Origin: Edaphobacter flagellatus | GTDB taxonomy: Bacteria; Acidobacteriota; Terriglobia; Terriglobales; Acidobacteriaceae | NCBI RefSeq assembly: GCF_025264665.1 | Contig: NZ_CP073697.1 | Location: forward strand, 3,577,501-3,641,500 | Direction of reading: 5' to 3' | DNA: 64,000 nucleotides | Part shown: positions 8,479-16,228 of the stretch, piece after piece | How positions within the stretch are numbered: position 1 is the first letter of the stretch | Layout: every line of letters starts with the position of its first letter | Position numbers and translations under genes: made by a program | The notes under the pieces: generated by a model | The model's input: the letters and a program-made list of their open reading frames with translations, nothing else | Told to the model about the DNA's origin: nothing | Database searches by the model: none

Positions 8479-8970
8479 TTATCTTCGCCATTCGCCACTC
8501 TTTCCGCCGCTTTTGAAAACCAGCTCAATCTCGCGGATGCGAATACCCTTATCGAGGGCTTTGGTCATGTCATAAACTGTCAGTGCCGCAGTAGAGGCGG
8601 CGACCATCGCCTCCATCTCAACTCCCGTTCCAGCCACTGTCATCGCGGTAGCTTCGATCGCCACGCCGCTTTCCACTACTCGCACATCGACGTCTACAAA
8701 GCTCAAGGCTAAAGCGTGGCACATGGGAATCAACGTCGATGTCTGCTTTGCCGCTTGTATTCCCGCGAACCGCGCTACTTCAAGAGGATTACCTTTGGGA
8801 TTGTCGGGTAGTGCAGCAAGAGCTTCCGGCGAAAGCTCGACAAACGCGCGCGCGCGCGCTTCTCGCTTCGTCGCAGTCTTTGCGCTGACATCTACCATGT
8901 GCGCCTGGCCCTTATCGTCATAATGTGACAGCTTTGCCAATGTTCGCTCCTCCTGAGCCTGCGACTGCAT
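8479..8970 (-). CDS. moaC: Cyclic pyranopterin monophosphate synthase MoaC
   Basis: MoaC converts the MoaA product 3',8-cyclo-GTP to cyclic pyranopterin monophosphate, the first stable intermediate of molybdenum cofactor synthesis. The 163-residue length is normal. Family motifs are MVDVSAK near the N-terminus, LIPMCHALAL (the active-site Cys-His region, usually LIPLCHPL), GVEMEAMVAAS and the C-terminal KSGGKSG. The segment encoding ARARAF contains a short GC-dinucleotide run near 8848-8860. The gene starts 7 bases after the stop of moeA, so the two very probably share one transcript. Confidence 0.96.
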   Translation of the reverse strand: MQSQAQEERTLAKLSHYDDKGQAHMVDVSAKTATKREARARAFVELSPEALAALPDNPKGNPLEVARFAGIQAAKQTSTLIPMCHALALSFVDVDVRVVESGVAIEATAMTVAGTGVEMEAMVAASTAALTVYDMTKALDKGIRIREIELVFKSGGKSGEWRR

Positions 8971-8977
8971 TTATTCC

Positions 8978-10255
8978 CTATTTGAGCAGAACAGAGATCA
9001 CATCCCCGTTCTGAAATTTTTCCACGTCCTCCGGCAGCACTGCATAACAGTTGGCTCGTGCATTAGCGGCCATATCTCCGGAGCCATGCCATACCACTAG
9101 TCGCACCTCGGGCAGTACCCGATTAAATACAAGACGAGCGGGAAGTATGCGTGTCAGGCCGGCTTTCCCGTCAATGCAATCGCCGAGAGTCGCCTGAACA
9201 AAACGTGGACTGTCGACCGAGGCTCCGCGCATCGCTCGCAACAGAGGCTCTACAAAACATGCGAATGTGACCTGCGTCGAAACGGGATTCCCAGGCAGCC
9301 CGAAGAAGGGAATGGCGGGCATGCCGTGTCTTGCCGGCAGCCAGCCGAAAACCAGGGGCTTTCCTGGCTGCATCTTCACGCCAGTAAACAAGAACTCCGC
9401 CCCCATCGAGAGCAGGACCTCTTCGACCAGGTCATACTCTCCCATAGAAACACCGCCAGAGAGCAGCAGCAGCTCCGCGTTGCGTGCCGCGAAGATCATC
9501 CTCTCCAGATCATCGCGGCGATCCGGAGCAATAGGGTGCCGCATAGATATTCCACCCGCCTGCGTTACAAGTGCAGCCAGCGCATAGCTGTTTGAGTTAC
9601 GAATCTGAGCTGACCCAGGTTCCTCATGGACGTCGACCAACTCGTCGCCCGTAGCCAGTATCGACACTCGTGGTTGCGCAAAAACTTTCAACCGTGCAGC
9701 ACCACATCCCGCTGCCAAGGCAATCGCAGCCGGCCCTAATTCGGTGCCAGCGGCGAGCACTATGCCTCCAGCTTGCGCCTCGCTTCCGCGAGGCACAATA
9801 TTTTCTCCTGCCATGATTCGTCGGGCCGGTGCCAACTTGATCACTTTGTGACCGCCGCTGATCTGCTGTTCTACATGCTCGATCATCACTACGGCATCGG
9901 CTCCTTCCGGCACTGGAGCTCCGGTCATGATCTCGATCCCCTCATCGTCTGTCAGGCGACCATTCCAGGATTCACCTGCCTTTACCTGCCCGGCGACTCG
10001 AAGCCAGCTTCCCGCATCGGCCTCTGCGGCTCGCACCGCGAAGCCATCGCGCGTCGAGCGGGGGAAGGGAGGCTGGTCTCTATCGGCAACTACAGCCTCT
10101 GCCAGTACACGGCCAAGCGAATCCTCCAGGCGTATCTGCTCCTTGTGGCCTGGTTCCAGCTTTGCTGCTTGTTCAAGGACGATTTCCAGGGCCGCATCGA
10201 AGCTCACTATGCGCCCCTCGACAGGTCCGCTGCCACGCGCCTCAGCCGATCTCAT
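8978..10255 (-). CDS. moeA: Molybdopterin molybdotransferase MoeA
   Basis: MoeA inserts molybdate into adenylylated molybdopterin, the last step of molybdenum cofactor assembly. I start the 425-residue protein at ATG 10255 because a strong GGAGAGGAAGGAAGG ribosome site precedes it; the open frame runs on upstream without homology. Domains in order are the N-terminal MoeA fold with DQPPFPRSTRDGFAVRA and MTGAPVPEGADAVVMIE, and the molybdopterin-binding (MoaB-like) domain with ILATGDEL, SGGVSMGEYD and GLPGNPVST. A C-terminal beta domain follows (GSGDMAANARANCYAVLP). moaC follows immediately. No moaA, moaD, moaE or mobA is in the window. Confidence 0.95.
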   Translation of the reverse strand: MRSAEARGSGPVEGRIVSFDAALEIVLEQAAKLEPGHKEQIRLEDSLGRVLAEAVVADRDQPPFPRSTRDGFAVRAAEADAGSWLRVAGQVKAGESWNGRLTDDEGIEIMTGAPVPEGADAVVMIEHVEQQISGGHKVIKLAPARRIMAGENIVPRGSEAQAGGIVLAAGTELGPAAIALAAGCGAARLKVFAQPRVSILATGDELVDVHEEPGSAQIRNSNSYALAALVTQAGGISMRHPIAPDRRDDLERMIFAARNAELLLLSGGVSMGEYDLVEEVLLSMGAEFLFTGVKMQPGKPLVFGWLPARHGMPAIPFFGLPGNPVSTQVTFACFVEPLLRAMRGASVDSPRFVQATLGDCIDGKAGLTRILPARLVFNRVLPEVRLVVWHGSGDMAANARANCYAVLPEDVEKFQNGDVISVLLK

Positions 10256-10288
10256 GCCTTCCTTCCTCTCCGTTGACTGGCACAAGCA

Positions 10289-10317
10289 GAAGGCCCCGGC
10301 ATGTCGCCGAGGCCTTC
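10289..10317 (-). terminator. Hairpin between the TPR gene and moeA
   Basis: A 12-bp stem (10289-10300 with 10306-10317, one G-T wobble) closes a 5-base loop and is very GC-rich (GAAGGCC at the base). It lies 31 bases after the stop of the TPR gene and upstream of moeA on the minus strand. No clear T tract follows, so I rate it a probable but not textbook terminator separating two transcription units. Confidence 0.5.
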
Positions 10318-10347
10318 CAATTTGTTTCCTATACAAACCAGCGCAAG

Positions 10348-11551
10348 CTACTTCTTGCCCTTCGTAGCCTTGAAGCTAGACTTCACCTCGGCGCCGATTC
10401 CGGTCAGGATACCCTTTACTTCTTCGACGCGCGCCTGCTCGTTCTCAGGAGCAAGCTCGATGAATTGCTGGTAAGCCTCGACGCATCCTGGCGGTGCAAC
10501 AATCTTCTGTGTCTTCGGATCGACAGTGGCCTTCGGAATCAGGGACTGACCCTTGATGTAGTATGCGTCAGCGCGCTTCGGATCGGCAGCGATTGCCTTA
10601 TCCGCAGCCGCAGCCGCGTCGTCCAGCTTACCTGCGTTATACAGGGTAGCCGCCTCGTTGTAGTAGTACATGCCTGCGTTTGCCGGCAATGTCTTTGCGG
10701 CCTGCTCGTAAGCGTCCGAAGCTCCCTTACCGTCGCCGCTCTTTGCCAGCGCCTGACCCATCTGGTTATAGGCTGCGGCAGCTGTTTCAGCGCTCGGCTT
10801 CTTCGAGGCAGCATTCGCATCGACAGCTTTCTTGTACGAGGCAGCGGCGTCGGTATACTTGGCCTGAACGGTTGGATCTGACGTAGCCGTCTTGCCCGCG
10901 GCCTTAGCAGCCTTAGCAGCGGCGTCAGCAGAGCCCAGCTGCGCATCACCTAGGGCGACCCACAGGATGCCTTCATCTGGCTTCTGCGTGGTAGCCTGCT
11001 GCATCGCAGTAATGGCCGAGTCAAAATTGCCAGCCTTCGTATCAGCGCGAGCCTGCGTCAGCAATGCGTTCAGATTGGCGATCTTTGCATTTGCTGCGGT
11101 TACATCGGCGTTCTTCTTTTTGTACTCCTCCAGCTGCTTCCTCTCCTCGGGAGTCATCTTGTCGATGTACTCCTTGCGGGTCATATCGAAATTCAGCAGG
11201 TGATCTTCGCCAGCAGCAAAGGTGATGTTGTCGAGGTAGTCGATGCTCTTGTTGTCATCCGAGAACACGACTGCCAGGTAAGATCCCGGAGCAATGCCGG
11301 TTCCCTTAAAGTCGCCCGTAGCGCTGATCGGGAAGGTGTAAAGGTATTTCCGGCTTTTCTCATCTGAGCTACGGTCCTGTGTCAGCTTAATGTCGCCTTT
11401 GGTAATGGGGGCGCCAATAGCCATTGTTGACATGACCATGAACGCTGGCCGGAGCCGGCTGTGCCCATGCTGCCTGCGAGGACAGGGCAGCCACAACAGC
11501 CAGAGCCACTCCCAGACCTGCGCTCCTGATTCTTCCGATACGATTGATCAC
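10348..11551 (-). CDS. Secreted TPR-repeat protein, frame broken near the N-terminus
   Basis: Two overlapping frames together make one plausible protein. The first starts at GTG 11551, with AGGAGA six bases upstream. It encodes a signal peptide (INRIGRIRSAGLGVALAVVA, ending AAWAQ) and then PAPASVHGHVNN before losing homology. The second frame continues as AIGAPITKGDIKLTQDRSS and runs to 10348. Removing one base from the CC at 11421-11422 joins them as HGHVNNAIGAPITKGD, the expected carboxypeptidase-regulatory-like opening. The rest is a Lys/Glu-rich linker (KMTPEERKQLEEYKKK) and TPR-like helical repeats rich in Ala. No enzymatic role is visible; protein-protein scaffolding in the periplasm is inference. 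The break may be a sequencing error, a real mutation or, less likely, recoding. Confidence 0.72.
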
Positions 11552-11628
11552 TTCCGTTCTCCTGGTTTCAGAATCTTGTCTTCCGGCCTGCAACTGCTCC
11601 GGTTCACTCTCAAATTTCTCGGCAACCG

Positions 11629-12345
11629 CTACCTTTTTGATGCAGAAGGCAAACTCGCGTAAGGTATCGGATCCGTACCGCCGGCCTCACGAAATGCCCG
11701 CAGGCGCAGCACACAGCTTTCGCAAACGCCGCATGCCTCGCTTTCGCCGGAATAGCATGACCAACTTACATGGAATGGCGCGCCCAATTCAACTCCAAGC
11801 CGCACGATCTCGCTCTTCCGCATATGGATAAGTGGCGTCTCGATACGAATATCGCCCTCTTTGGTGCCCCTGCGGATCAGTTCGTTGAAGGCGTCATAGT
11901 ACGCGGGCCTGCAGTCCGGATAGCCGGAGCTATCCTGCTCTACGGCCCCGATAAACACGCGCTTGGCCCCCAAAACCTCGGCCCAGCTCACTGCTGCAGA
12001 AAGAAAATGAGCATTGCGGAATGGCACATAGGTCACTGGTACTTCTGCCCCGATCGCTGCCTCCTCGACCGGAGCATCCGGGACCGCAATTGTTGAGTCG
12101 GTCAGGGCCGAGCCTCCAATTTGTCGGAAGAGATCGATTTTCAACGGCAGAAATTCCTTCGCGCCCGTCAGCCGTGCAATCTCCTTTGCTGAAGCCAGCT
12201 CCTTGGCCTCGGTCCGCTGCCCATAGCTAAAGTGAAGGGCATAGACGTCATAGTCTCTCGCTGCCAGGGCTGCGCATACGGTTGAATCCATGCCTCCCGA
12301 GAGGCACAGGACCGCCCTCGGCTTGTTCGTTCCATCAGTCGTCAT
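11629..12345 (-). CDS. queC: 7-cyano-7-deazaguanine (preQ0) synthase QueC
   Basis: QueC converts 7-carboxy-7-deazaguanine and ammonia to preQ0 at the expense of ATP, on the way to queuosine in tRNA. The 238-residue protein has the PP-loop ATP motif SGGMDST (residues 16-22), ALHFSYGQR, the substrate region VPFRNAHFLS, and GAVEQDSSGYPDCRP. The C-terminal zinc site is SCYSGESEACGVCESC. Its start overlaps the end of the DUF2007 gene by 11 bases, which suggests translational coupling. The other que genes of this window, queD and queE, lie about 19 kb away, so the pathway is split into two loci. Confidence 0.96.
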   Translation of the reverse strand: MTTDGTNKPRAVLCLSGGMDSTVCAALAARDYDVYALHFSYGQRTEAKELASAKEIARLTGAKEFLPLKIDLFRQIGGSALTDSTIAVPDAPVEEAAIGAEVPVTYVPFRNAHFLSAAVSWAEVLGAKRVFIGAVEQDSSGYPDCRPAYYDAFNELIRRGTKEGDIRIETPLIHMRKSEIVRLGVELGAPFHVSWSCYSGESEACGVCESCVLRLRAFREAGGTDPIPYASLPSASKR

Positions 12346-12643
12346 GCTCTTCGTCCGTCGTCTCTGGCAGGGTTGTACCCTCGCTCGTCGTATCCAGCAG
12401 CTTCCGTGCCGCGTCCTCGTCCTTCTTGTGCACCATTAGTCGAGCTTTGAAAGCCGGGGCCAATAGATTGTTAGCGTTCTCGCCGTGCAGAAAGCACTCC
12501 AGGCTCGCCGACTCTAGTACTCCCTTCGCCATCTGCGCTTCCATTGGCACCAGATAGCGGGCAATCATCACATACCGCTCGGGGTCAAACGCGATTGGAG
12601 TTTCCGTATCCTTCTGTTCCTTGTCTTGTTCGTTGTCTGCCAT
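12335..12643 (-). CDS. Small DUF2007-type signal-transducing-like protein
   Basis: A cytoplasmic protein of 102 residues, started at ATG 12643 after GAGGGAAAT. The centre (YVMIARYLVPMEAQMAKGVLES, shown in part as MIARYLVPMEAQMAKG, then LECFLHGENANNLL and ARLMVHKKDEDAARKLLD) matches the small alpha-beta fold of DUF2007. That domain is annotated as a putative prokaryotic signal-transducing protein and is related in shape to the PII/ACT group. The termini are charged and probably disordered. It overlaps queC by 11 bases and follows the DUF3108 gene by 7. No function is known. Confidence 0.75.
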   Translation of the reverse strand: MADNEQDKEQKDTETPIAFDPERYVMIARYLVPMEAQMAKGVLESASLECFLHGENANNLLAPAFKARLMVHKKDEDAARKLLDTTSEGTTLPETTDEEHDD

Positions 12644-12650
12644 ATTTCCC

Positions 12651-13514
12651 TCACTTCGTCTCATAAGACTGCAGCCGGGCCGTAATGGTTCCCCAGAACA
12701 AACTCGCTTTTACCTGTACCGGGATGTGTCGTGCATCGTCGGTGTACCAAATCCAGATCTTGCCGCGATTCTTCACAATTCCTTCGTCCGCCGTCGGCTG
12801 TACGCGCACTGTCTGGAAGACTCCCGCCGGTGTCTTGACCTCTTCCTTGGCCTCGACCTTCATCGTCACAGTGACCGTGCGCATCGAGTCAGCCAGAGGA
12901 AACCGGAAGTTCTGCCCCACCACGAGTGGCTGCGATCCCACATAAAAGATCGCCGACAACGAATCGCTCACGCACGCCGGAATGGAAGCCGTAAGCTGCT
13001 TCGTCGTTCCCTTTACCAGGTTGCGCTCTGTCAGGGTCTGCTTACCTTCTTTGTAATCGAAGCTCAGGTCACTGGAGATCTTTCGTCGCCCCTCTTGCGT
13101 CTGCTTCGAGAAGCCCGCGGAACAACCCGTTTTTGTATCGAAGCCTGCCTGAAAGCGGTCGATTACCGGAAACAGCATGGTTACCGCGCCTACCGTATCG
13201 GCAGTGGCTGTAATCTTCTGGGTCGTGCCCTGCTGCTCGATTTGGAACGAAGCAATCGCGGCGGAAAATACGCGCCAGTCCACCGTATAGGTTAGCGTCT
13301 GTTTCGTTGGAAACGCGTAGGTTGCAGGTGGAGGTTCCAGAGTAGGAATGACTACTGGTGGAGGGGGAGGAAACAGCCTGTCTTTGAGCGATTGCGCCCG
13401 CGAAGATGCACATACCATCCACAGAAGGCAGGGAAGCAGCAGGGCCGTGAGACGTTTTGACAGAGGCAGCTCGCTCCATTTGGAAGATGAATGGTCGCTC
13501 CCCCTCGGAATCAA
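12651..13514 (-). CDS. DUF3108 secreted protein
   Basis: An exported protein of 287 residues. A signal peptide (LTALLLPCLLWMVCASSRAQ) is followed by a Pro-rich linker (FPPPPPVV) and a long beta-rich domain. That domain opens with LTYTVDWRVFSAAIASFQIE and ends with IWIWYTDDARHIPVQVKA, the pattern of DUF3108, a periplasmic lipocalin-like beta-barrel family. The start codon is TTG at 13514, overlapping the stop of the upstream methyltransferase gene as TTGA; no ATG is available before the signal peptide core. It sits at the end of an LPS gene run, so a role in envelope lipid handling is a reasonable but unproven guess. Confidence 0.8.
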   Translation of the reverse strand: MIPRGSDHSSSKWSELPLSKRLTALLLPCLLWMVCASSRAQSLKDRLFPPPPPVVIPTLEPPPATYAFPTKQTLTYTVDWRVFSAAIASFQIEQQGTTQKITATADTVGAVTMLFPVIDRFQAGFDTKTGCSAGFSKQTQEGRRKISSDLSFDYKEGKQTLTERNLVKGTTKQLTASIPACVSDSLSAIFYVGSQPLVVGQNFRFPLADSMRTVTVTMKVEAKEEVKTPAGVFQTVRVQPTADEGIVKNRGKIWIWYTDDARHIPVQVKASLFWGTITARLQSYETK

Positions 13515-14071
13515 CGCGGGAAGAACACCAGACGTGCCGCCAACGCCCCGTAGATGGCGATGGCACCCATAAGAGCATTGTACTCGCGGTGGTGCATGTA
13601 ACGCTCCTGCGAGAATCTCCCCGGCGGCAGGTCACTTTTCGCTGCAGTTAACCGCGGCAGCAGGCGCGGCACTGCGGCGGCATACGCGTCAAATCCCGCA
13701 AAGTGTTCCCGTAGATAGGCTTCTTCAGACCGGATTGTCGGCAGATAGATGGCCAGGAACAATACGGCGAGAGCCACAAAAATCACCCAACTCCCCGATG
13801 CCCATGCAAAACCGAACGCGATCATCATCGAGCCCAGGTACAGCGGGTTCCTGGTATACGCATAAGGCCCTGTCCGTGTCAGCTCGGCATTCTTCTTCAC
13901 ATACCCGGCCGCATAGCCGCGCAACCATAGCCCCGGCGCAACTAGCAGAAGACTCAGCGCCATTGTTCGCCATGTAGGCTGCGCAAGCCACAGAAACACA
14001 ACCGCAAACAAAAAGCCCAGGGGGACGCGGATGCGCCGGGCGATTCGCTGCCAACTCGTTCGTTCAGTCAC
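13511..14071 (-). CDS. ICMT/PEMT-like membrane methyltransferase
   Basis: A 186-residue membrane protein with four or five hydrophobic segments and the isoprenylcysteine carboxylmethyltransferase / phospholipid methyltransferase signature. The SAM-binding region is ELTRTGPYAYTRNPLYLGSM followed by a hydrophobic hairpin and SEEAYLREHFAGFDAY. Such enzymes methylate lipids or prenylated groups at the membrane; the substrate here is unknown. The start overlaps the waaC-like stop in an ATGA arrangement, and the stop overlaps the DUF3108 start. Its place in the lipid A / LPS core cluster suggests an envelope lipid as substrate, which is inference. Confidence 0.85.
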   Translation of the reverse strand: MTERTSWQRIARRIRVPLGFLFAVVFLWLAQPTWRTMALSLLLVAPGLWLRGYAAGYVKKNAELTRTGPYAYTRNPLYLGSMMIAFGFAWASGSWVIFVALAVLFLAIYLPTIRSEEAYLREHFAGFDAYAAAVPRLLPRLTAAKSDLPPGRFSQERYMHHREYNALMGAIAIYGALAARLVFFPR

Positions 14072-15186
14072 TTCACTACCTTACCTGCATCGACGCCCGT
14101 TCGTCCCTGCAGCAGATCGAAGGCGGCACCAACAACCTCATCCACAGTAATCTCCAGCAGCCCGGTTTCTGGCTCATGCAACCGCCTGTGATCGCGTCGC
14201 TCCGCGCCATGCCGTAATACACGCGCTTCTGTGCCATAAGGTCCATTACGCTTGGGATCGGTTGGGCCAAACAGCGCCACCACAGGGCGCTCCAGTGCAG
14301 CCGCGAGATGCAGAGGCCCCGTATCCCCAGCAATCACCAACGCCATCCGTCGAGTCGCAGCAATCAGCTCCGCCATATCACACGGAAACACAACAGCCCG
14401 CCCGCCGCTTGCGAGCACAACCTCATTGGCAAGCGTATCTTCCTGCGAATAAGCGTTGATCAGTACGCGGTACCCAGCACGATCCAACTCTGCTGCCACT
14501 GCACCAAAGCGCTCCGCTGGCCATTGCTTCGCTCCCCAGCCAGCCCCGGCAGCTATCAGCACAAAACCTGCTTCTTTATCTAGTTGGCGCAGTCGGGACG
14601 CGCAGAGTTCTTCTGCATGCATATCGACCGGCAGGGTTACCTTAGCCGGGTGCAATGCTTCGCCAATAGCTGCACCCAACAACTCACACCCTTGCTCGAC
14701 AACATGCGCCGACGACACCGATACTTTATTCGCATACAACCATCGCGCCGGAGCTTCCCATGGATGGGCAGGCCCGGCAAACGTTCTGGCACCGGTCATC
14801 CTGCCAATCACAGCCGACCGTATCGAACCCTGCATATCCACGCACACATCAAACCCACCACCACGCAGTTCATGCCGCAGCGAAGCAATATCCCTCAAGG
14901 CCTTCGCGGAAAGCGGACTCTTCTTCCACTCCCGCGTAGCGGCAAGATGAACCTTATCCACCAGAGGCATCGCCGCGCTGCGATTAGTAGCATCCGCGGC
15001 CTTCAACAGAGGAGACCATCTCGGCTCCACCACCCACTCGATCGACCAATCAGGATGGGCTGCTCTCATGGCCGCGACCGCAGGCATCGCATGCAGCACA
15101 TCGCCCATGGCGCCGATCCGTACGATCAGCATCCGCCGGATCTCTGCACTGCTCCACTGTTGGTCCCGAGTCGCCAAGCGCCCCAT
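14068..15186 (-). CDS. waaC: Glycosyltransferase family 9, LPS heptosyltransferase I-like
   Basis: This 372-residue GT9 (GT-B fold) enzyme resembles heptosyltransferase I, which adds the first heptose to Kdo2-lipid A in the cytoplasm. The N-terminal domain opens with MLIVRIGAMGDVLHAMPAVA and carries VCVDMQGSIRSAVIGRMTGA. The C-terminal domain has AAGAGWGAKQWPAERF and the sugar-nucleotide binding GDTGPLHLAAALERPVVALFG, quoted here as GDTGPLHLAAAL and FGPTDPKRNGPYG. An internal ATG at 15132 would remove 18 unconserved residues. The gene begins 4 bases after lpxK, inside the waaA-lpxK-waaC run. The exact sugar is inferred from this context. Confidence 0.85.
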   Translation of the reverse strand: MGRLATRDQQWSSAEIRRMLIVRIGAMGDVLHAMPAVAAMRAAHPDWSIEWVVEPRWSPLLKAADATNRSAAMPLVDKVHLAATREWKKSPLSAKALRDIASLRHELRGGGFDVCVDMQGSIRSAVIGRMTGARTFAGPAHPWEAPARWLYANKVSVSSAHVVEQGCELLGAAIGEALHPAKVTLPVDMHAEELCASRLRQLDKEAGFVLIAAGAGWGAKQWPAERFGAVAAELDRAGYRVLINAYSQEDTLANEVVLASGGRAVVFPCDMAELIAATRRMALVIAGDTGPLHLAAALERPVVALFGPTDPKRNGPYGTEARVLRHGAERRDHRRLHEPETGLLEITVDEVVGAAFDLLQGRTGVDAGKVVK

Positions 15187-15190
15187 TCTC

Positions 15191-16228
15191 TCACGCGCGG
15201 TTCTTGCGCCGGTCCAATCCGCCCACCATCGTCACCAGCTGTGTTAGGGCCTCCTTCTCCCCAACTAGCTCTACCCTCAACTGCGCAACGACAAGCCGCC
15301 CAATGTACTCCAGTTGCCTGCGCATCTCAGGCGAGATCTTTACGGCGTCTTTTTCCGTTGTTACAAATCCATTTGCGCCAATCCGCTTCGCATCTTCGAT
15401 CAGTTGCGCCACATCACTCTCGGTATAGGGATGGTGATCGGCGAAGGCTACCGTTTTGGCTGGTTCGTATCGTGACGAGGTCAACATCTTCGTAAAATTA
15501 TCCGGCCTGGCAATACCGCAGAAAGCCAGCGGCATGGTCGGCAGCGGGCTCTCCACGTCTTCATGCAGATTTAGCGTTCGCCGTATCGTCCATGTAGCAA
15601 AACGGTGTCCCTTCTCGCGCAGTGAGTCCAGAACATCCTTAAGCGCAGCAGCTTCCTCGTCGCGCACAACAACCACATCCGCTTCGGCCACTGTGCGGAT
15701 CGGTTCTCGCAGATTGCCGGCAGGCAGCAGCATATCCTTCGTGTCCTCCAGCGTCAGCAGCACAATATCCACGTTGCGTGCCAGCCGAAGATGCTGAAAG
15801 CCATCGTCCAGCAGATGAACGGCCGTCCGGCCTTCGCCAGGCTCTACCTTCTCTGCCAGCAGTCCTGCCTCATACCGGTCGGCTCCCGCAAATACAGGAG
15901 CGGTCGAACGCTGCGCCAGCAGCACAGGCTCATCGCCATGCCACTCCGGGTCGTCGTACGGCTCCACGCGCTCTGTCAGCTCCGATGTCCTCCCATACCC
16001 GCGGGTCAGAATGCTGACGGAGTAACCCTTTCGATGCAACACCTCGGCCAGCATGGCAACAAACGGCGTCTTACCCGCACCTCCGGCTGAAACACTGCCG
16101 ATGCTTACCACCGGTGCAGGCAGACGATTCTGCTTCAGCCAGCCCCATCGATACAGCTTTCGCTTCGTCGTAACCACCGCCCCATATAACGGGGCCAGCG
16201 GAACCAACCATGGACGTCTCGCGCTCAT
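15191..16228 (-). CDS. lpxK: Tetraacyldisaccharide 4'-kinase LpxK
   Basis: LpxK phosphorylates the 4' position of the tetraacyl disaccharide to give lipid IVA, the sixth step of lipid A synthesis at the inner membrane. The 345-residue protein has a hydrophobic N-terminal region (WLVPLAPLYGAVVTTKR) and the P-loop variant GSVSAGGAGKTP. It also has SILTRGYGR, GDEPVLLAQR, the Walker B-like HLLDDGFQHLRLARN and the C-terminal TTEKDAVK. Its start overlaps the stop of waaA by four bases (ATGA), so the two are translationally coupled. Presence of this gene implies that the organism makes lipid A. Confidence 0.96.
   Translation of the reverse strand: MSARRPWLVPLAPLYGAVVTTKRKLYRWGWLKQNRLPAPVVSIGSVSAGGAGKTPFVAMLAEVLHRKGYSVSILTRGYGRTSELTERVEPYDDPEWHGDEPVLLAQRSTAPVFAGADRYEAGLLAEKVEPGEGRTAVHLLDDGFQHLRLARNVDIVLLTLEDTKDMLLPAGNLREPIRTVAEADVVVVRDEEAAALKDVLDSLREKGHRFATWTIRRTLNLHEDVESPLPTMPLAFCGIARPDNFTKMLTSSRYEPAKTVAFADHHPYTESDVAQLIEDAKRIGANGFVTTEKDAVKISPEMRRQLEYIGRLVVAQLRVELVGEKEALTQLVTMVGGLDRRKNRA

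Noticed and set aside
8848..8860. GC dinucleotide run
   Set aside because: It encodes Ala-Arg codons inside moaC and the frame is intact; too short to count as a repeat element.
14584..15495. 303-residue plus-strand frame over waaC and lpxK
   Set aside because: Both minus-strand genes are complete and strongly conserved, and the plus-strand product is a low-complexity Arg/Pro/Ser sequence.
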